A program made the position numbers and the translations under genes. Source: an uncultured Alphaproteobacteria bacterium (GTDB lineage Bacteria > Pseudomonadota > Alphaproteobacteria > Micavibrionales > Micavibrionaceae). Taken from it: 64,000 nucleotides of DNA. The notes under the pieces are model-generated. The model was not told the DNA's origin and made no database searches. It worked only from the letters and a program-made list of their open reading frames with translations. Positions 63,084 through 64,000 of the stretch are shown here, one piece after another (the stretch's first letter is position 1; every line of letters begins with the position of its first letter). The stretch is from positions 1 through 64,000 of the forward strand of contig CALHAR010000008.1 in assembly GCA_937931645.1 (NCBI GenBank), given 5' to 3'.

Positions 63084-64000
63084 TTGACCACCGATACCCC
63101 ATTTCAAGACCTTATCAAACAGATGAAACTTTATACGCCTGATTTGGATGAAGATCTGGTGACGCAATCTTATGAATATGCGAAAGAAAAGCATGAAGGC
63201 CAAACACGTGTTTCGGGTGAGCCTTATTATACGCACCCTGTTGAGGTGGCTTCTATCTTGGCGGATATGAAGATGGATACAGCCACTATTATGACGGCTA
63301 TTTTGCACGATACCCTTGAAGATACGTCGGCGACGTATGATGAGTTGAAGGAAAAATTCAGTGAAGAGGTTGCAGACCTTGTTAATGGAGTGAGTAAGTT
63401 AAATAAGATTGAAAGCCAGAGTTTTGAAGGCAAGCAGGCCGAAAATTTTAGAAAATTACTATTGGCGATGTCTGAAGATATTCGTGTGTTACTTGTTAAG
63501 TTATCTGACCGTCTGCATAATATGCGGACACTGCATCACTTTAAAGATAGGCCTGATAAAACAGCGCGTATTTCTCGTGAAACGTTAGATATTTATGCTC
63601 CCCTCGCAGAGCGTATCGGTATCCATCAGGTTAAAGAGGAACTCTCTGATTTATCATTTAGTTATCTTAACCCTGAAGCCCAAGAATCAATCACCAATCG
63701 TCTTTCTTTCTTGCGTAAAGAAGGCGGTGATGTTGTTAAAAAAATTATAAAGCATCTTGAAGGTGTGATTGCCAAAGAGGGTATTAAGGGTGAAGTTTCT
63801 GGGCGAGAAAAAACGCGTTATTCCATTTGGAAAAAAATGCAGCGTAAAAATGTTACTTTTGAACAGCTTTCGGACATTATGGCGTTCCGTATTGTGGTGG
63901 ATGACCTTAGTGAGTGTTACCATACATTGGGCGTGCTTCATTCTACCTATCCAACGGTTCCTGGGCGGTTTAAAGACTTCATCTCAACGCCAAAGCCGAA
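63084..64000 (+). CDS. (p)ppGpp synthetase/hydrolase (RelA/SpoT homologue), partial at window end
   Basis: The frame runs from TTG 63084, 9 nt behind GAGGA, to the end of the window without a stop. The N-terminal HD hydrolase domain has GEPYYTHPVEVASILADM and the catalytic HD in ILHDTLEDTSATYDEL; KLSDRLHNMRTL is the second signature. The start of the synthetase domain is seen at KKMQRKNVTFEQLSDIMAFRIVV and PTVPGRFKDFIS. The hydrolase signatures are intact, so this is a bifunctional Rsh-type enzyme. The rest lies outside the window. Confidence 0.94.
   Translation, partial: MTTDTPFQDLIKQMKLYTPDLDEDLVTQSYEYAKEKHEGQTRVSGEPYYTHPVEVASILADMKMDTATIMTAILHDTLEDTSATYDELKEKFSEEVADLVNGVSKLNKIESQSFEGKQAENFRKLLLAMSEDIRVLLVKLSDRLHNMRTLHHFKDRPDKTARISRETLDIYAPLAERIGIHQVKEELSDLSFSYLNPEAQESITNRLSFLRKEGGDVVKKIIKHLEGVIAKEGIKGEVSGREKTRYSIWKKMQRKNVTFEQLSDIMAFRIVVDDLSECYHTLGVLHSTYPTVPGRFKDFISTPKP

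Overview
This is a chromosomal window from an AT-rich alphaproteobacterium (roughly 40% G+C by eye). The evidence is gene order and lineage-typical genes: chvI-chvG-rapZ, a DivL-type histidine kinase with Tyr in place of the phospho-accepting His, ahcY-divL-tsaE-murU-addB-addA-trxA, aroA-cmk-rpsA-ihfB-lapA-pyrF-trpF-trpB-trpA-accD-folC, hsp20-DUF1150, an NDUFS6-like zinc-finger protein, and a ProX-type deacylase. The genus cannot be fixed from the sequence; a deep-branching Rhodospirillales/Micavibrionales-like lineage is a guess. No transposase, integrase, prophage or CRISPR array is visible.

Layout. 1-6100: a type I secretion locus, with the C-terminus of a large secreted RTX/VCBS-type adhesin followed by its TolC-like outer-membrane channel, ABC exporter with a degenerate peptidase domain, and HlyD-type adaptor. 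6134-8833: thrS and infC, the latter starting at a non-canonical ATC codon. 8842-12371: an ABC exporter, a DAO-family oxidase and thioredoxin. 12456-20137 (minus): addA, addB, murU-like and tsaE. 20241-26477: a ferredoxin-NADP reductase, then divL, purU, an HD hydrolase and ahcY. 26614-30952: two small unknown genes, rapZ, a membrane protein, chvG and chvI; hprK and the usual PTS phosphocarriers are missing from this synteny block. 31045-42382 (minus): folC, accD, trpA, a GNAT gene, trpB, trpF, pyrF, a LapA-domain gene, ihfB, rpsA, cmk and aroA. 42425-48647 (minus): a GGDEF/EAL protein, hisI, a 129-bp tandem repeat array, a DUF2726 gene, an EamA transporter, pyrC and folE. 48756-52520: cysS, a pilin-like membrane-anchored protein, a small conserved protein, the zinc-finger protein, and hsp20 with a probable ROSE-type RNA thermometer followed by DUF1150. 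52527-55630 (minus): dnaB, rplI, rpsR and rpsF. 56092-60204: fabG, a HAD phosphatase, acpP, fabF and mltG (fatty-acid synthesis and cell-wall glycan cleavage). 60205-64000: tRNA-Gly(GCC), a translationally coupled pair of small genes, a YbaK deacylase, a Trm112-like protein, a family 5 uracil-DNA glycosylase, rpoZ and the start of the (p)ppGpp synthetase/hydrolase gene.

Most of the window is housekeeping. The parts least explained by known families are: the tandem array built from the 3' end of the DUF2726 gene; the structured leader in front of fabG; the small overlapping genes at 26996 and 60653; and the places where conserved alphaproteobacterial synteny is interrupted or depleted (hprK/EIIA/HPr, amgK, GNAT between trpB and trpA, HAD between fabG and acpP). 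No obviously new multi-gene system was found.
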